NCBI GenBank assembly: GCA_025934435.1 | Contig: JAICYB010000008.1 | Coordinates: 18,329 to 82,328, forward strand | Reading direction: 5' to 3' | Source: Actinomycetes bacterium | Lineage (GTDB): Bacteria > Actinomycetota > JAICYB01 | DNA: 64,000 nt | Part shown: one piece after another, positions 52,359-61,695 of the stretch | Position numbering within the stretch: the stretch's first letter is position 1 | Layout: each line of letters starts with the position of its first letter | Notes under the pieces: model-generated | Told to the model about the DNA's origin: nothing | Seen by the model: the letters and a program-made list of their open reading frames with translations, nothing else | The model's database searches: none | Made by a program: the position numbers and the translations under genes

Positions 52359-53675
52359 ATGACCGACACGCGGGCGCCGGCACTCGAGAGACGGTACGAA
52401 CTCGTCGAACGCATCGGCGCCGGCGGTATGGCCGAGGTGTGGCGGGCGCGCGACACGCGCTTGCAACGCGATGTGGCGATCAAAGTCATCCCGGAGCAAG
52501 TGCACGATCCCTCGCGCCAGCGAAGGATCGCGCGCGAAGCGAAAGCGATGGCTGCGCTCAGTCATCCGAACGTTCTCGCCGTCTACGACTATGGAGAGGA
52601 CGCGGCGGATCGTCCGTACATCGTGACGGAATTCGTCGACGGGCCCGATCTCCATCAGGTGCTCGCGCAGGAAGGGAAGCTCTCGCCTGATCGCGTGGTC
52701 GACATCATGCGCGGCGTCCTGCTCGGACTGGAAGTCGCGCACCGCGCCGGGATCGTCCACGGTGACATCAAGCCGGCGAACGTCCTCATGGGACACGACG
52801 GCCCGAAGGTCGGCGACTTCGGCGTCGCGCGCATCCTGGACGAAGAAACGGGCAACACGACCGTCGCCGCGACGCCGAAGTTCGCGGCTCCGGAAGTGCT
52901 GAAAGGCGCGCGTGCGACTCCGGCCGCCGACGTCTACTCGGCGGCGTGTCTCGCCTTCCAACTGCTGACGGGACGCGTCCCTTTCGACGGTTCCAACGCG
53001 TGGGAGATCGCCGCGAAACACATCGAGTCGCCGATACCGCATGTGAGCGAATTCGCGGACGTACCGCCGGAGCTCGACGCGGCGATCCACCGCGGGATGG
53101 CGAAGAAACCAGAGCGTCGATTCAAGAGCGCGTCATCGTTCGCGCGCGCGCTCGCACCTGCCGAGACCGTCCCGATGACGGCGCCGGAACAGACGGAGCG
53201 GATCGCAAAGCCGCCGGAAGATCTCGACAAGATCGCCGTCTTCGGACCGCTGTGGCCGGCGATGAAACGACTGCGCGGATTGATCGAACGGCCGACCCTG
53301 GCGGGTCTCGCGATCCTGTGTGCCTTCCTGATCGTCATCGGACTGCTCGCGTTCCACACGAGCGCATCGTCATCGCTGAAGATGCCGGACGTACGAGGCG
53401 AGAACGTGTCGCTCGCGCTTGCGACGTTGCAGCGCGACGGACTGCACGGTGACCTCTCGTACAAGCCGATCACGAGCGGCCAGCCGGGGATCGTCTCGGA
53501 GACCGTCCCGGCGGCCGGCACGGCGATCACGAAGGGCGCCGCGGTGCATGTGATCGCGACCGCGCTCGCCGTGACGCCTTCACCAACGGTCGCGCCGCAA
53601 CCGGCGGCACGGCAACCGGTCGCACCGGTGCGGCCCGCACCGCGTCCGGCGAAGCACCGCGGGCACAAGGGCTAG
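52359..53675 (+). CDS. PASTA-type membrane Ser/Thr protein kinase, non-RD
   Basis: 438 residues. The cytosolic kinase domain (about 12-275) has P-loop GAGGMAEV, Lys in VAIKVI, DFG in VGDFGVAR and APE in AAPEVL. The catalytic loop reads IVHGDIKPANVL: Gly replaces the usual Arg before the catalytic Asp. After a TM helix (LAGLAILCAFLIVIGLLAF) comes one PASTA domain (about 355-405, MPDVRGENVSLALATLQRDG) and a Pro/Ala tail. PASTA kinases sense cell-wall fragments. Its stop shares CTAG with the GNAT gene. Confidence 0.9.
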   Translation: MTDTRAPALERRYELVERIGAGGMAEVWRARDTRLQRDVAIKVIPEQVHDPSRQRRIAREAKAMAALSHPNVLAVYDYGEDAADRPYIVTEFVDGPDLHQVLAQEGKLSPDRVVDIMRGVLLGLEVAHRAGIVHGDIKPANVLMGHDGPKVGDFGVARILDEETGNTTVAATPKFAAPEVLKGARATPAADVYSAACLAFQLLTGRVPFDGSNAWEIAAKHIESPIPHVSEFADVPPELDAAIHRGMAKKPERRFKSASSFARALAPAETVPMTAPEQTERIAKPPEDLDKIAVFGPLWPAMKRLRGLIERPTLAGLAILCAFLIVIGLLAFHTSASSSLKMPDVRGENVSLALATLQRDGLHGDLSYKPITSGQPGIVSETVPAAGTAITKGAAVHVIATALAVTPSPTVAPQPAARQPVAPVRPAPRPAKHRGHKG

Positions 53676-54742
53676 CGGAAGTTCCGCCGGTACACCATGT
53701 AGTTGCCGCAGATCGTGCATCCGAGCTTCTCCGCGGTTCGCCGTGAGGGCCAGTTGTCGTCGAGCACGAGCGTGTAGCTGACCCACGCCGCGCCCCGTCG
53801 GACGAGCTCGAGGTACGAATACGCCGCCATCGCGACATTCAATCCCTGGCGTCGCGCCTGCTCGCGCACGCCGATGCCGAGGAAGTTCAGCCGCTCGTCC
53901 GGTTGCAGATCGCGCCGCCGTACGGCGATCACCGACGAGATCTCCGGGGTGACGAAGCAGACGCCGACGGGTTCGTCCTGCCGGTAGGCGATAACCGACG
54001 TGTCGAGTGCGCCCATCGGGCCGAGTGTTGCGAGACGGTCGGATTGTTCCTCTCGCGTCGTCGGGACGACCCCCCAGTGATGTTCGAACGCGTCGTTCCA
54101 CGTCTCGTTGAAATCGTCGACACGACGCGACTCGTCCACCCGACTGAGGGGAGTGATGTCGAAGCCCCGCGTGCGTCCGTCCTCGAGGAAGCCCGTCCAG
54201 CGCCGGACGAGATCGGGGGTGACTTGCGCCTTGTAGTCGGTCCACGCCTTCTCCGACTCGAATCCCGCGTCCTTCAGAAGCGAGTGGTAGTAGACCGGGT
54301 TCTGCCGCATGAGAACCGGCGGCAAGACGTCGGACGACTCGATCACGAACGGGAAGTCACCGCCGCCGAATCCCGCACGCGCTGCTTCCATGCCCTGCGT
54401 CCGGAGCCACCCGCACGCTTCGTGCATCAGCGCGCGCACAGCTTCGACGGTGGCGGGACGTGCTTCGAACATCGCGATGTGACCGAGTGGTTCGTTCCAG
54501 TGGTCGATGTGGTGCTGATCGACGACGGCCAGCGCACGCGCGACGATCTGACCGTTCTCGCGTGCGACGAGCGGCATCACGCGCTTGCCTTCGGCCATCG
54601 GACCTTCGCCCTTCACGAACGGAAGGTTCATCGGGACGAACACCGGCCAGTACGCCTCGAGCCGCTCGTTGATGCGGTCGGCGAAGGTGAGGAACTCCGT
54701 CAGCTCGGAAGCACCGGACGGTTGCTCGATCGTCGCGCTCAC
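53672..54742 (-). CDS. GNAT-family N-acetyltransferase, long form
   Basis: 356 residues with a duplicated-looking layout. The C-terminal GNAT domain (about 220-356) has LNFLGIGVREQARRQGLNVA (acetyl-CoA loop RRQGLN) and ends in a GCTICGNYMVYRR strand. The N-terminal part (about 1-200) resembles a degenerate GNAT or acyl-carrier binding lobe. GTG 54742 stands 9 nt after a TATCCT -10 box (complement of 54752-54757), a leaderless arrangement. Substrate unknown. Confidence 0.82.
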   Translation of the reverse strand: MSATIEQPSGASELTEFLTFADRINERLEAYWPVFVPMNLPFVKGEGPMAEGKRVMPLVARENGQIVARALAVVDQHHIDHWNEPLGHIAMFEARPATVEAVRALMHEACGWLRTQGMEAARAGFGGGDFPFVIESSDVLPPVLMRQNPVYYHSLLKDAGFESEKAWTDYKAQVTPDLVRRWTGFLEDGRTRGFDITPLSRVDESRRVDDFNETWNDAFEHHWGVVPTTREEQSDRLATLGPMGALDTSVIAYRQDEPVGVCFVTPEISSVIAVRRRDLQPDERLNFLGIGVREQARRQGLNVAMAAYSYLELVRRGAAWVSYTLVLDDNWPSRRTAEKLGCTICGNYMVYRRNFR

Positions 54743-54750
54743 GGTTTCGG

Positions 54751-54761
54751 CAGGATACCTG
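54751..54761. promoter_or_regulatory. Shared divergent -10 region between GNAT and TauE genes
   Basis: CAGG-ATA-CCTG is a near-perfect inverted repeat lying between start codons that are only 21 bp apart. The minus strand reads TATCCT 9 nt before the GNAT start; the plus strand reads ATACCT 3 nt before ATG 54764. The two promoters must exclude each other or be regulated together. Confidence 0.4.
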
Positions 54762-54763
54762 CG

Positions 54764-55480
54764 ATGAGTGCGGGCCACCTGATCATCGCGACGTTCATCG
54801 TCGCGGCCGGAGCGATGGTGCAGGGATCGATGGGTTTCGGCTTGAACGTCGTCGGCGCGCCTCTGCTCGTACTCGTCGATCCGAGGTTCGTCCCCGGGCC
54901 GACGCTCGTCGCGGCGTTCGTGCTCACGATCTGCGTTTACCTCCGCGACCGCGGCTCCGTCGATCGCACGGGGTTCTGGTGGATCTTCGCCGGACGGATC
55001 CCCGGATCGATCGCGGCGGCGTTCCTCGTGACCGCGCTCCCACCCCGCGGGATCGCGTTCGCGCTGTCGGGGATCGTCCTTCTCGCGGTCGTCGTGAGCG
55101 TCGCGGGATGGCGCGTGAAGCGGACGCCCCCGAACCTCGCCGCAGGCGGTCTCATCTCGGGTGTGTTCAGCACGCTGTCGTCCGTCGGTGGACCGCCGAT
55201 CGCGATGCTCTACCAGGACGCGAGCGGCAGCGAACTCCGCGGCACGCTGGCGGCCGTGTTCGCGATCGGTGCGCTCGTGTCGATCGGATTGCTCGCCGCC
55301 GTCGGCCACTTCGCGGTGCGCGAGATCAACTTGTCGCTCGGGCTCCTTCCCGGGGTGTTCATCGGTTTCGCGTTGTCGCGCTTCGCGAATCGGTATCTCG
55401 ATCGACGGTCGCTCCGGGGGCCGGTGCTTGCGCTGTGTGCGGTCTCCGCGGTGGCGGCCGTGGTTCGCTACGCCTTGTGA
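54764..55480 (+). CDS. TauE/SafE-family membrane permease
   Basis: 238 residues with about eight membrane helices and the family motifs GSMGFGLNVVGAPLLVLV and GVFSTLSSVGGPPIAML. TauE/SafE proteins export sulfonates, sulfoacetate or other organic anions. It is divergent from the GNAT gene and its last 13 bp overlap the convergent cyclase-ATPase gene. No sulfonate catabolic gene is close, so the substrate is unknown. Confidence 0.87.
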   Translation: MSAGHLIIATFIVAAGAMVQGSMGFGLNVVGAPLLVLVDPRFVPGPTLVAAFVLTICVYLRDRGSVDRTGFWWIFAGRIPGSIAAAFLVTALPPRGIAFALSGIVLLAVVVSVAGWRVKRTPPNLAAGGLISGVFSTLSSVGGPPIAMLYQDASGSELRGTLAAVFAIGALVSIGLLAAVGHFAVREINLSLGLLPGVFIGFALSRFANRYLDRRSLRGPVLALCAVSAVAAVVRYAL

Positions 55481-58400
55481 ATGGGGAGGGTTGCAAGACG
55501 TCGCTCCGCGAGCGCGCGGTGCGACGGCATGCCGAGCTTCCCGTACGCGCCTACCGCTCGATCGAGTAACTCGCGCGCGCGGGATGCATCGCCGGCTCCG
55601 CCGCGCTTGAGCAACATCTCCGCGAAGAAGCGGCACGTGTCGGGTTCCTCGATACGGAAGGGGAGTGATTCGGCTTGGGCGAGCGCAGCTTCGAAGTGCT
55701 GCTCGGCCACGTCCCACTCGCGGCCGCAGCCGGCCGAGATGCCCGCGATCGATCGGATCAACCGCGTATCCCAACCGCGGAACACGGTTCCGTCCGACAT
55801 CGCATCGATGACGGCAGGATAGAGCTCGTACGCGTCGTCGTCGCGACCGAGGATCGCGAGTCCTTCGACCGCCGACAAGACGCTGTTGCGGGCGGAGAGC
55901 GGCATCGCGGACCGGGCGACGTCGCGACGGAGCGTCGCGAGCAATCCGTTCGCCTCTTCTACTTGTCTCGTGTAGGCCTTGAGCAGGAAGAGACGAGCTG
56001 TGTGACCGCCGCCGGCGCCGACGCCTTCGCTCTGCGCAGCCTCTTCCGCGAGATCGATCGCCTCTTCCCAGTCGCCCTGCCAGAAGGCGGCGACACTCAT
56101 GCGCGCGAAGCCGACGGAGCGTAGCCAGTCGTATCCGAGCGTGTCGCCGAGCTCGAGATCACGGCGGCCGTCCGCCTTGAGCCGTCCGATGTCCGGTTCG
56201 GTTGCGAGGTAGCGCCATGCCCGCGCCCGGTCGGCGTAGACGTAGGCGACCCAGTTGCCGAGCCGCTCGGCGAGCGGCTTCGCGCCTTCCGCCGCGTCGT
56301 ACGCCTCGGCGAACCGCCCCATCCACCCGAACGACTGGCCGACGAATCCCTGGACGTTCGCGAGGTTCCAGAGGTCTCCCGCGCGGCGAAGATGATCGAC
56401 GCTTTCCTGCCCGTACTCGACGCACTGCGCGAACTGGGAGAACGTGAAGTGGTTCGCGGCCTTCGAGTACAGCACCATCCCGAGGATGCGATCGTCGTCG
56501 AAGCCGCGCGCCATCTCGAGTGCTTCGGTGAGACGTTCGTCGGCTTGTTCGTAACGGCCGGCATCGCCGGCGGCGATACCGGCGAGCGCGATGAGTCCCG
56601 CTCTGACCGGCGACGGCTCGTCGCCGAGCGCGGCGAGGCCGCGTTCCGCGAGCTCGACGGACTCTCGGCGGCGCAGCCAGCGTGCGACCTGCACGCCCGC
56701 GTCGAGACAGAGCCGAGCGATCGCCTGCCGGTCACCCGCCGCGTCGTATGCATCGATGGCTTCGCGCCACGTTGCGATCGCGGCACCCGGGGGCCCGCTG
56801 CTGCGTTCGGCGAGGCCGAGCTTTTCGATGAGCGGGGCTCGAGCGGCCGGCTCTCCGGCGGGAAGGAGGGCGAGGGCGCGATCGAAGTAGCGCGCGCCCT
56901 CTTCGTACGCGGCTGCTTCGATGGCCCGCTCGCCGGCCATGACGAGGAAGCGGCACGTCCGGGTGGGGTCCGCGCGGCGTCCGGCTTCACCGAGGTGGTA
57001 TGCGATCTCGGCGGAATGCTCGGGGAGCGTGGCCGTGTACACGTCCTCCATCGCATCGGCAACGCGAACGTGAAGAAGCTGCCGTCGGGTCAGCGACGCT
57101 TCGGCGAGCAATGTTTGGCGGATGAGCTGATGGGCGAACTTGAAGCGGACGCCGCCGCCGTCATCGCTTGACGTCAGCAGTCCGGCACGTTCGGCGTCGT
57201 CGAGCGCGTCGAGAAGTGCGTCTTCGTCCACATCGACAAGTCGATCGACGAGCTCGAGCCCGAAGTCGCGACCGATCGCGGAAACCGTTGTGAGGACGCG
57301 GCGGCTGTCGTCCGACAACGCATCGAGCCGCCGGCTGACGGCGAGACGAACGGTCTCCGGCACATCGAGCAGCGCTCCGGCCGGCGAACGCCACGCGCCG
57401 TTCCGGTCGAAGAGCAGATCTTCGGCGCCCAGGTGACGGACGACCTCTTCGAGGAAGAACGCGTTCCCCTCGGTCTCGCGGAAGAGGAACGTCACGAACT
57501 CCGGCGGCGGTGCGCTTGCGCCGAACGCGTCGAGGAATGACGCGACCTCACCCTCCGTGAGCGAGCCGAGCGCGATGCGCTCGATCGACCGTCGGCGGAC
57601 GAGCTTGTCGATCGTTCTGCGCAAGGGCCCGGACGCTGATGCCTCGGCGTCGATGTACGTCGCGACGACGAACAGCGGCATCGCGGCCAATTCGTCCGCG
57701 AGCTGTTCGAGGAAGAGCAACGTTGGTTCGTCCGCGAAGTGCAGATCGTCGAGCACGATCATCGCCCCCGTCGGGTAACACAGTCCGCTGAGGACGCTGC
57801 GCAGACTCGCGAACAAGTAGCGGCGCTCCTGATCGGGTGGGAGCTCGGCCGGTGGGGGGATGTCCGGGTACCGGCGGCGGAGGTGCGGCAGCAGACGTGA
57901 GATCTCCGGCGCGGCTTCACCGAGCAGCGCGCGGAACCGCGGGGCATCGGTCTCGCGCTCGACGCGTTCGAGGATCTCGACGAACGGTGCGAACGGATGT
58001 GCCTGGCTTGCTTCGAAGCAGCGCGCCGTGAACGTTCGCATCCCGCGACCGTCGGCTTCTGCGGAGAGCTCCTCCGCGAGCCGCGTCTTGCCGACGCCTG
58101 CGTCGCCGCTTAGAACGGCGAACGCGCCTCGTCCGTCGATCGCCGCGTCGAGAAGAAGGCGGAGCGACGCGCGTTCGTCTTCGCGCCCGACGAACGGGGT
58201 GCGTCCCGCGCCTATCGCCGCCGGACGGATCGCTTCCGACGTTCGTGCGACCTCGAACAGGCGCCAGCGCTCGCGGAGCCCTTTGAGCCAGTACAGGCCG
58301 CGGTCGACGAGGACCCACTCGCTGTCGCTGTCGAGTGAGTTCTTCGCCGCCTCCGAGACGAGGAGTTGTCCGCGCTGGGCCTTCGCGGCGATGCGCGCGA

Positions 58401-58743
58401 CAGCGTTGACAGTCGTGCCGTAGATATCGCCGCCTTCTTCGATGACCGGTCCGACGTTGAGTCCCATCCGGACGCGCAACGGCTCGCCGGGGTGTTCGTC
58501 GTTGTGCTGCGCGAAGGCGTCTTGCATGTCGAGCGCGCAGGCGATACCGAGGTCGGGCGTGTCGAACGCGAGCATCGCTCCGTCGCCCATCGTCTTGATC
58601 TGCCGGCCGCCGACCGGCAGGCAGCGCTGGACGATCGCTTCGTGGGCCCGGACGAGGTCCATCGCGGACGCGTCGCCGCGCGTATCACCGAAAGCCGTCG
58701 AGCCTTCGATGTCCGTGATCAGGACCGCGACCTGCTCCGTCAT
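55468..58743 (-). CDS. Class III nucleotide cyclase fused to AAA ATPase and TPR-like regulator
   Basis: 1091 residues. The N-terminal class III cyclase domain (about 1-170) has the metal Asp in LITDIEGST, KTMGDGAMLAF and the transition-state pair in TVNAVARIAA, so catalysis is plausible. The ATPase domain follows with Walker A SGDAGVGKTRLAEEL and Walker B MIVLDDLHFAD. The C-terminal half (about 600-1080) is an Ala-rich helical solenoid of TPR type. There is no DNA-binding domain. This cyclase-STAND layout is common in actinobacteria but ligands are rarely known. ATG 58743 has AAAGGAG 12 nt upstream. Confidence 0.85.
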   Translation of the reverse strand: MTEQVAVLITDIEGSTAFGDTRGDASAMDLVRAHEAIVQRCLPVGGRQIKTMGDGAMLAFDTPDLGIACALDMQDAFAQHNDEHPGEPLRVRMGLNVGPVIEEGGDIYGTTVNAVARIAAKAQRGQLLVSEAAKNSLDSDSEWVLVDRGLYWLKGLRERWRLFEVARTSEAIRPAAIGAGRTPFVGREDERASLRLLLDAAIDGRGAFAVLSGDAGVGKTRLAEELSAEADGRGMRTFTARCFEASQAHPFAPFVEILERVERETDAPRFRALLGEAAPEISRLLPHLRRRYPDIPPPAELPPDQERRYLFASLRSVLSGLCYPTGAMIVLDDLHFADEPTLLFLEQLADELAAMPLFVVATYIDAEASASGPLRRTIDKLVRRRSIERIALGSLTEGEVASFLDAFGASAPPPEFVTFLFRETEGNAFFLEEVVRHLGAEDLLFDRNGAWRSPAGALLDVPETVRLAVSRRLDALSDDSRRVLTTVSAIGRDFGLELVDRLVDVDEDALLDALDDAERAGLLTSSDDGGGVRFKFAHQLIRQTLLAEASLTRRQLLHVRVADAMEDVYTATLPEHSAEIAYHLGEAGRRADPTRTCRFLVMAGERAIEAAAYEEGARYFDRALALLPAGEPAARAPLIEKLGLAERSSGPPGAAIATWREAIDAYDAAGDRQAIARLCLDAGVQVARWLRRRESVELAERGLAALGDEPSPVRAGLIALAGIAAGDAGRYEQADERLTEALEMARGFDDDRILGMVLYSKAANHFTFSQFAQCVEYGQESVDHLRRAGDLWNLANVQGFVGQSFGWMGRFAEAYDAAEGAKPLAERLGNWVAYVYADRARAWRYLATEPDIGRLKADGRRDLELGDTLGYDWLRSVGFARMSVAAFWQGDWEEAIDLAEEAAQSEGVGAGGGHTARLFLLKAYTRQVEEANGLLATLRRDVARSAMPLSARNSVLSAVEGLAILGRDDDAYELYPAVIDAMSDGTVFRGWDTRLIRSIAGISAGCGREWDVAEQHFEAALAQAESLPFRIEEPDTCRFFAEMLLKRGGAGDASRARELLDRAVGAYGKLGMPSHRALAERRLATLPIHKA

Positions 58744-58804
58744 TTGTCCGGCTGCTCCTTTGTGGTCGAGAATCTCACGTCCGACACTCGAGATGGGGGA
58801 TGGC

Positions 58805-59239
58805 ATGCCTCAGATGCTGATGGTGACGAAGGCGAACAACGCGCTCACGGCGGAAACCGTCGGTGCTCTCCAGGGCAACGAGGATCTTCTCGAGATGCTC
58901 GGCCGGCCCGGCGCGTTCCTCGACATCGCGCGCGAACTGCTCGAGCTCACCGCCGAGGACTTGCGGTATCTCAGCGGGATCCCGCACGCGGTCCGCGACG
59001 CCATGCGCGCGGCGATCCACGCTGCGGTGGCAGAGGGCCGTGCGGTGCAGATCTCCTACCACCCCGCGTATGAGTTCGAAGCGCGTGTCTTCGATTTCGT
59101 GAGCGCCGTGGGCATCGAGCTCCATGGCCCCTACACGCTTCCGGCGCCACGCGAGTCCTACAAGCCGGCGTCTACGAGGGCGCGATCTTCGCAGCGCGCG
59201 AAGCCAGCGACTCGTCGTCAAGCGAAGAAGCGACGCTAG
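58805..59239 (+). CDS. Uncharacterised helical protein with basic C-terminal tail
   Basis: 144 residues. A helical N-terminal region (NALTAETVGALQGNEDLLEM, ELLELTAEDLRYLSGIPHAV) is followed by a short beta-rich stretch (AVQISYHPAYEFEARVFDFV) and a 25-residue Arg/Lys/Ser tail that may bind nucleic acid. ATG 58805 is preceded by a GGGGGA Shine-Dalgarno. Its 3' end overlaps the convergent exonuclease gene by 68 bp, so the tail is constrained by both genes. No family recognised. Confidence 0.6.
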   Translation: MPQMLMVTKANNALTAETVGALQGNEDLLEMLGRPGAFLDIARELLELTAEDLRYLSGIPHAVRDAMRAAIHAAVAEGRAVQISYHPAYEFEARVFDFVSAVGIELHGPYTLPAPRESYKPASTRARSSQRAKPATRRQAKKRR

Positions 59240-60041
59240 CGAAGTCCTTCGTCGGACCGTTCCATGCGAGCTCGTCGACGTTCGTGATGAGCTTGTCATC
59301 GATCCGAAGCGTCGCCAGGTCCTTGCAGAGCATCGCGAGGTCGCGGTTGTCGCGGAGCGTCGTCGCGAGTTTGTCGGCGCCCCGCAACGCGACCTTCCAG
59401 TCCTTCGCATCGTCGGGGATGTCCTCGATGTGTCCGTAGTGCGCGAGCACCGCCGACGCGGATTTCGCGCCCCATCCGCTGACACCCGGGAAGCCGTCGG
59501 ACGAATCACCGACGAGCCCGAGATAGTCGGCGATCGACGATGGCCGTACACCGAACTTCGCGATCACACCGTCCTCGTCGCGCAGCTCCCGCTTGCGACG
59601 ATCGAACTGGACGACGAGCTTGTCGACCACGCATTGTGCGACGTCTTTGTCCGGCGTGCAGATGAGCACCTGCTCCACGCGATTGTCACGGGCGGCGATG
59701 GCGGCACCCGACGCGAGGGCATCGTCCGCCTCGACGTCGACCATCTCCCAGGTGACAACGCCGAGCGCGCGGAGCGCGTCTTCCAGCGGCCAGAACTGCT
59801 CGAGAAGATCGGCCGGGACACCGGCGCTCGACTTGTAGCCGGGATACATCTGGTTGCGGAAGGATTCGATGACGTGATCGGTGGCAACCGCTAGATGAGT
59901 GACGCCGCCTTCGAACATCCCGATGACGGAGCCCACGACGCCGGCGATCGCACCGATCTCCTTGCCCTTCACCTGCTTCTTCGGGACGGCGAAGTAATGG
60001 CGGAACAATTCATAGGTACCGTCTAGGAGATGGACACGCAT
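59172..60041 (-). CDS. 5'-3' exonuclease / flap endonuclease (stand-alone PolI N-domain type)
   Basis: 289 residues. The N-terminal metal site is in [15 protein letters not shown], further acidic residues in VDVEADDALASGAA and CTPDKDVAQC, and the helix-3-turn-helix in LVGDSSDGFPGVSGWGAKSA. It resembles the 5'-nuclease domain of DNA polymerase I without the polymerase, used in Okazaki-fragment and repair processing. Its ATG (60041) overlaps the divergent zinc-ribbon ORF start region by 12 bp. GGGGGAAC is a possible Shine-Dalgarno. Confidence 0.9.
   Translation of the reverse strand: MRVHLLDGTYELFRHYFAVPKKQVKGKEIGAIAGVVGSVIGMFEGGVTHLAVATDHVIESFRNQMYPGYKSSAGVPADLLEQFWPLEDALRALGVVTWEMVDVEADDALASGAAIAARDNRVEQVLICTPDKDVAQCVVDKLVVQFDRRKRELRDEDGVIAKFGVRPSSIADYLGLVGDSSDGFPGVSGWGAKSASAVLAHYGHIEDIPDDAKDWKVALRGADKLATTLRDNRDLAMLCKDLATLRIDDKLITNVDELAWNGPTKDFASVASSLDDESLASRAAKIAPS
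60017..60022 (+). promoter_or_regulatory. -10 box TACCGT for the small zinc-ribbon gene, leaderless
   Basis: TACCGT ends exactly 7 nt before ATG 60030, the same spacing as several larger genes in the window. It lies inside the 5' part of the exonuclease coding region on the other strand. Confidence 0.45.
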
Positions 60042-60176
60042 CTGGTGTTGTGTTCCCCCTGCCACGAGATGGTGCCGGACGAAGAGTACTGCGTGCTCTG
60101 CGGGTCGCCGATACCGGAGACAACGAAAAAGCGGGCGGCCCGAAGACCGCCCGCTTCTCGTGAAGACGATTCTTAG
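60030..60176 (+). CDS. 48-residue zinc-ribbon protein
   Basis: ATG 60030 to TAG 60174-60176, too short for usual ORF calls. Residues 7-25 hold two CxxC knuckles (LCSPC and YCVLCG), the mark of a zinc ribbon, then a short basic tail. The reading frame starts 7 nt after a TACCGT -10 box. Its 3' half also encodes, on the other strand, the aldehyde dehydrogenase terminator, so the tail ([12 protein letters not shown]) may be shaped by that. It overlaps both neighbours slightly. Function unknown. Confidence 0.6.
   Translation: MDTHLVLCSPCHEMVPDEEYCVLCGSPIPETTKKRAARRPPASREDDS
60126..60156 (-). terminator. Intrinsic terminator of the aldehyde dehydrogenase gene
   Basis: On the minus strand AAGCGGGCGG and CCGCCCGCTT (60156-60129) form a 10-bp perfect stem with an 8-nt loop, followed directly by five U residues counting the stem end (60130-60126). 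It lies 17-47 nt beyond the aldehyde dehydrogenase stop. It is the only textbook intrinsic terminator I see in the window. Confidence 0.9.
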
Positions 60177-61597
60177 CCGGACATCTGCATGGACTTGATC
60201 TCGAGGAACTCTTCGAGACCGTACTTGCCGGCTTCGCGTCCGTGTCCGGACTGCTTGAACCCGCCGAACGGCGCCATCATGTTGAAGCCGCCGCCGTTGA
60301 TGTCGATCTGTCCGGCGCGGATCTTGCGCGCCACGTCCTTCGCCTTCTCCGGGTCCGCCGCCCATACAGCCGCGGCGAGACCGTAGATCGTGTCGTTCGC
60401 GATCTGAACGGCTTCCTCTTCGGAGTCGTAAGGGATGATCGACAGGACGGGACCGAAGATCTCTTCCTGCGCGATCGTCATGTCGTTGCGAACGTCGCTG
60501 AAGACGGTCGGCTTGACGAAGTAGCCCTTGTCGAGCCCTTCGGTCTTGCCGGGACCGCAGGTGACGACGCGCGCGCCCTCTTCGATGCCCTTCTTGATGT
60601 AGCCCTGGACGCGGTCCCACTGCGTCTCGGAAGCGAGCGGGCCGAGGCGGTTGTTCATGTCGTCGGACGCACCCGAGGTGAAGGACTCAGCCGCTTCCTT
60701 CGCGAGCGCTTCCACTTCGGCGAGCTTGTCCCTCGGGACGAGCATGCGCGTGAGCGCGGTGCAGGTTTGGCCGGAGTTCAGGTACGCGCCCTGCACGCCG
60801 CCCGGCACGGCCTTCGACAGGTCCGCGTCCGGAAGGATGACGTTCGGCGACTTGCCGCCGAGCTCGAGCGCGACGCGCTTCACCGTGTTCGACGCGACCT
60901 CGGAGATGCGCTTGCCGGCGCGCGTCGAACCCGTGAACGAGATCATGTCGACCTCGGGGTGCGCGACGATCGCTTCACCGACGACCGGACCCGTGCCGCT
61001 GACGAGGTTGAACACACCAGCGGGGAGGCCGACGTCGTCGATGATCTCCGCGAGGATCCACGCGCTGAACGGCGCGACCTCACTCGGCTTCAGGACGACC
61101 GTGCAACCCGCGGCGAGCGCCGGCGCGACCTTCAGTGCGACCTGATGGAGTGGGTAGTTCCATGGCGTGATGCAGCCGACGACGCCGACCGGCTCCTTGA
61201 CGACGAGCGACGTCCCGATCTGCTCGGTGAACTCGTAACTCGCGGCGATCGTCGAGAAGATGCCGAAGTTCCCGGTTGGGAGTCCGGCCTGGACGAGCTT
61301 CGCGAGGATCAGCGGCATCCCGTTCTCGTTCGAGATGACGTTCGCGATCTCGTCCGTGCGGGCCGTGAGGCCCTCGGCGATGCGCTGCAGGAACTTGCCG
61401 CGGTCTTCGACCGACGTCTGGCTCCACTCGGCGAACGCGCGCCGGGCGGCCTTGACGGCCTTGTCGACGTCTTCCGCTGTGCCTTCGGGAACCGTCCCGA
61501 TGGGCTCCTCGCTGTAGGCGCCGATGACGTCGATGGTGCCCTTGCCCGTCGACGGGATCCATGCGCCGTCGACGTAGATCTTGTCGCTGTGGAACAT
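60173..61597 (-). CDS. NAD(P)-dependent aldehyde dehydrogenase
   Basis: 474 residues. The fold is complete: [10 protein letters not shown] (cofactor region), [13 protein letters not shown], the general base in [10 protein letters not shown], the nucleophile in [11 protein letters not shown] (Cys about 275) and EIFGPVLSI. It oxidises an unidentified aldehyde to the acid. ATG 61597 is set by a GGGAGGT Shine-Dalgarno; the longer frame to 61630 has none. A strong terminator follows. Confidence 0.93.
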   Translation of the reverse strand: MFHSDKIYVDGAWIPSTGKGTIDVIGAYSEEPIGTVPEGTAEDVDKAVKAARRAFAEWSQTSVEDRGKFLQRIAEGLTARTDEIANVISNENGMPLILAKLVQAGLPTGNFGIFSTIAASYEFTEQIGTSLVVKEPVGVVGCITPWNYPLHQVALKVAPALAAGCTVVLKPSEVAPFSAWILAEIIDDVGLPAGVFNLVSGTGPVVGEAIVAHPEVDMISFTGSTRAGKRISEVASNTVKRVALELGGKSPNVILPDADLSKAVPGGVQGAYLNSGQTCTALTRMLVPRDKLAEVEALAKEAAESFTSGASDDMNNRLGPLASETQWDRVQGYIKKGIEEGARVVTCGPGKTEGLDKGYFVKPTVFSDVRNDMTIAQEEIFGPVLSIIPYDSEEEAVQIANDTIYGLAAAVWAADPEKAKDVARKIRAGQIDINGGGFNMMAPFGGFKQSGHGREAGKYGLEEFLEIKSMQMSG

Positions 61598-61695
61598 CCG
61601 AACCTCCCGTGGGTGGAGCTGTCGCCTCAAAGGTAACTCTTACCCCTTGCGGTGCGCTTCCCGACCCGATGGGCCGAGCGAGAGGTTCGGTTGTG

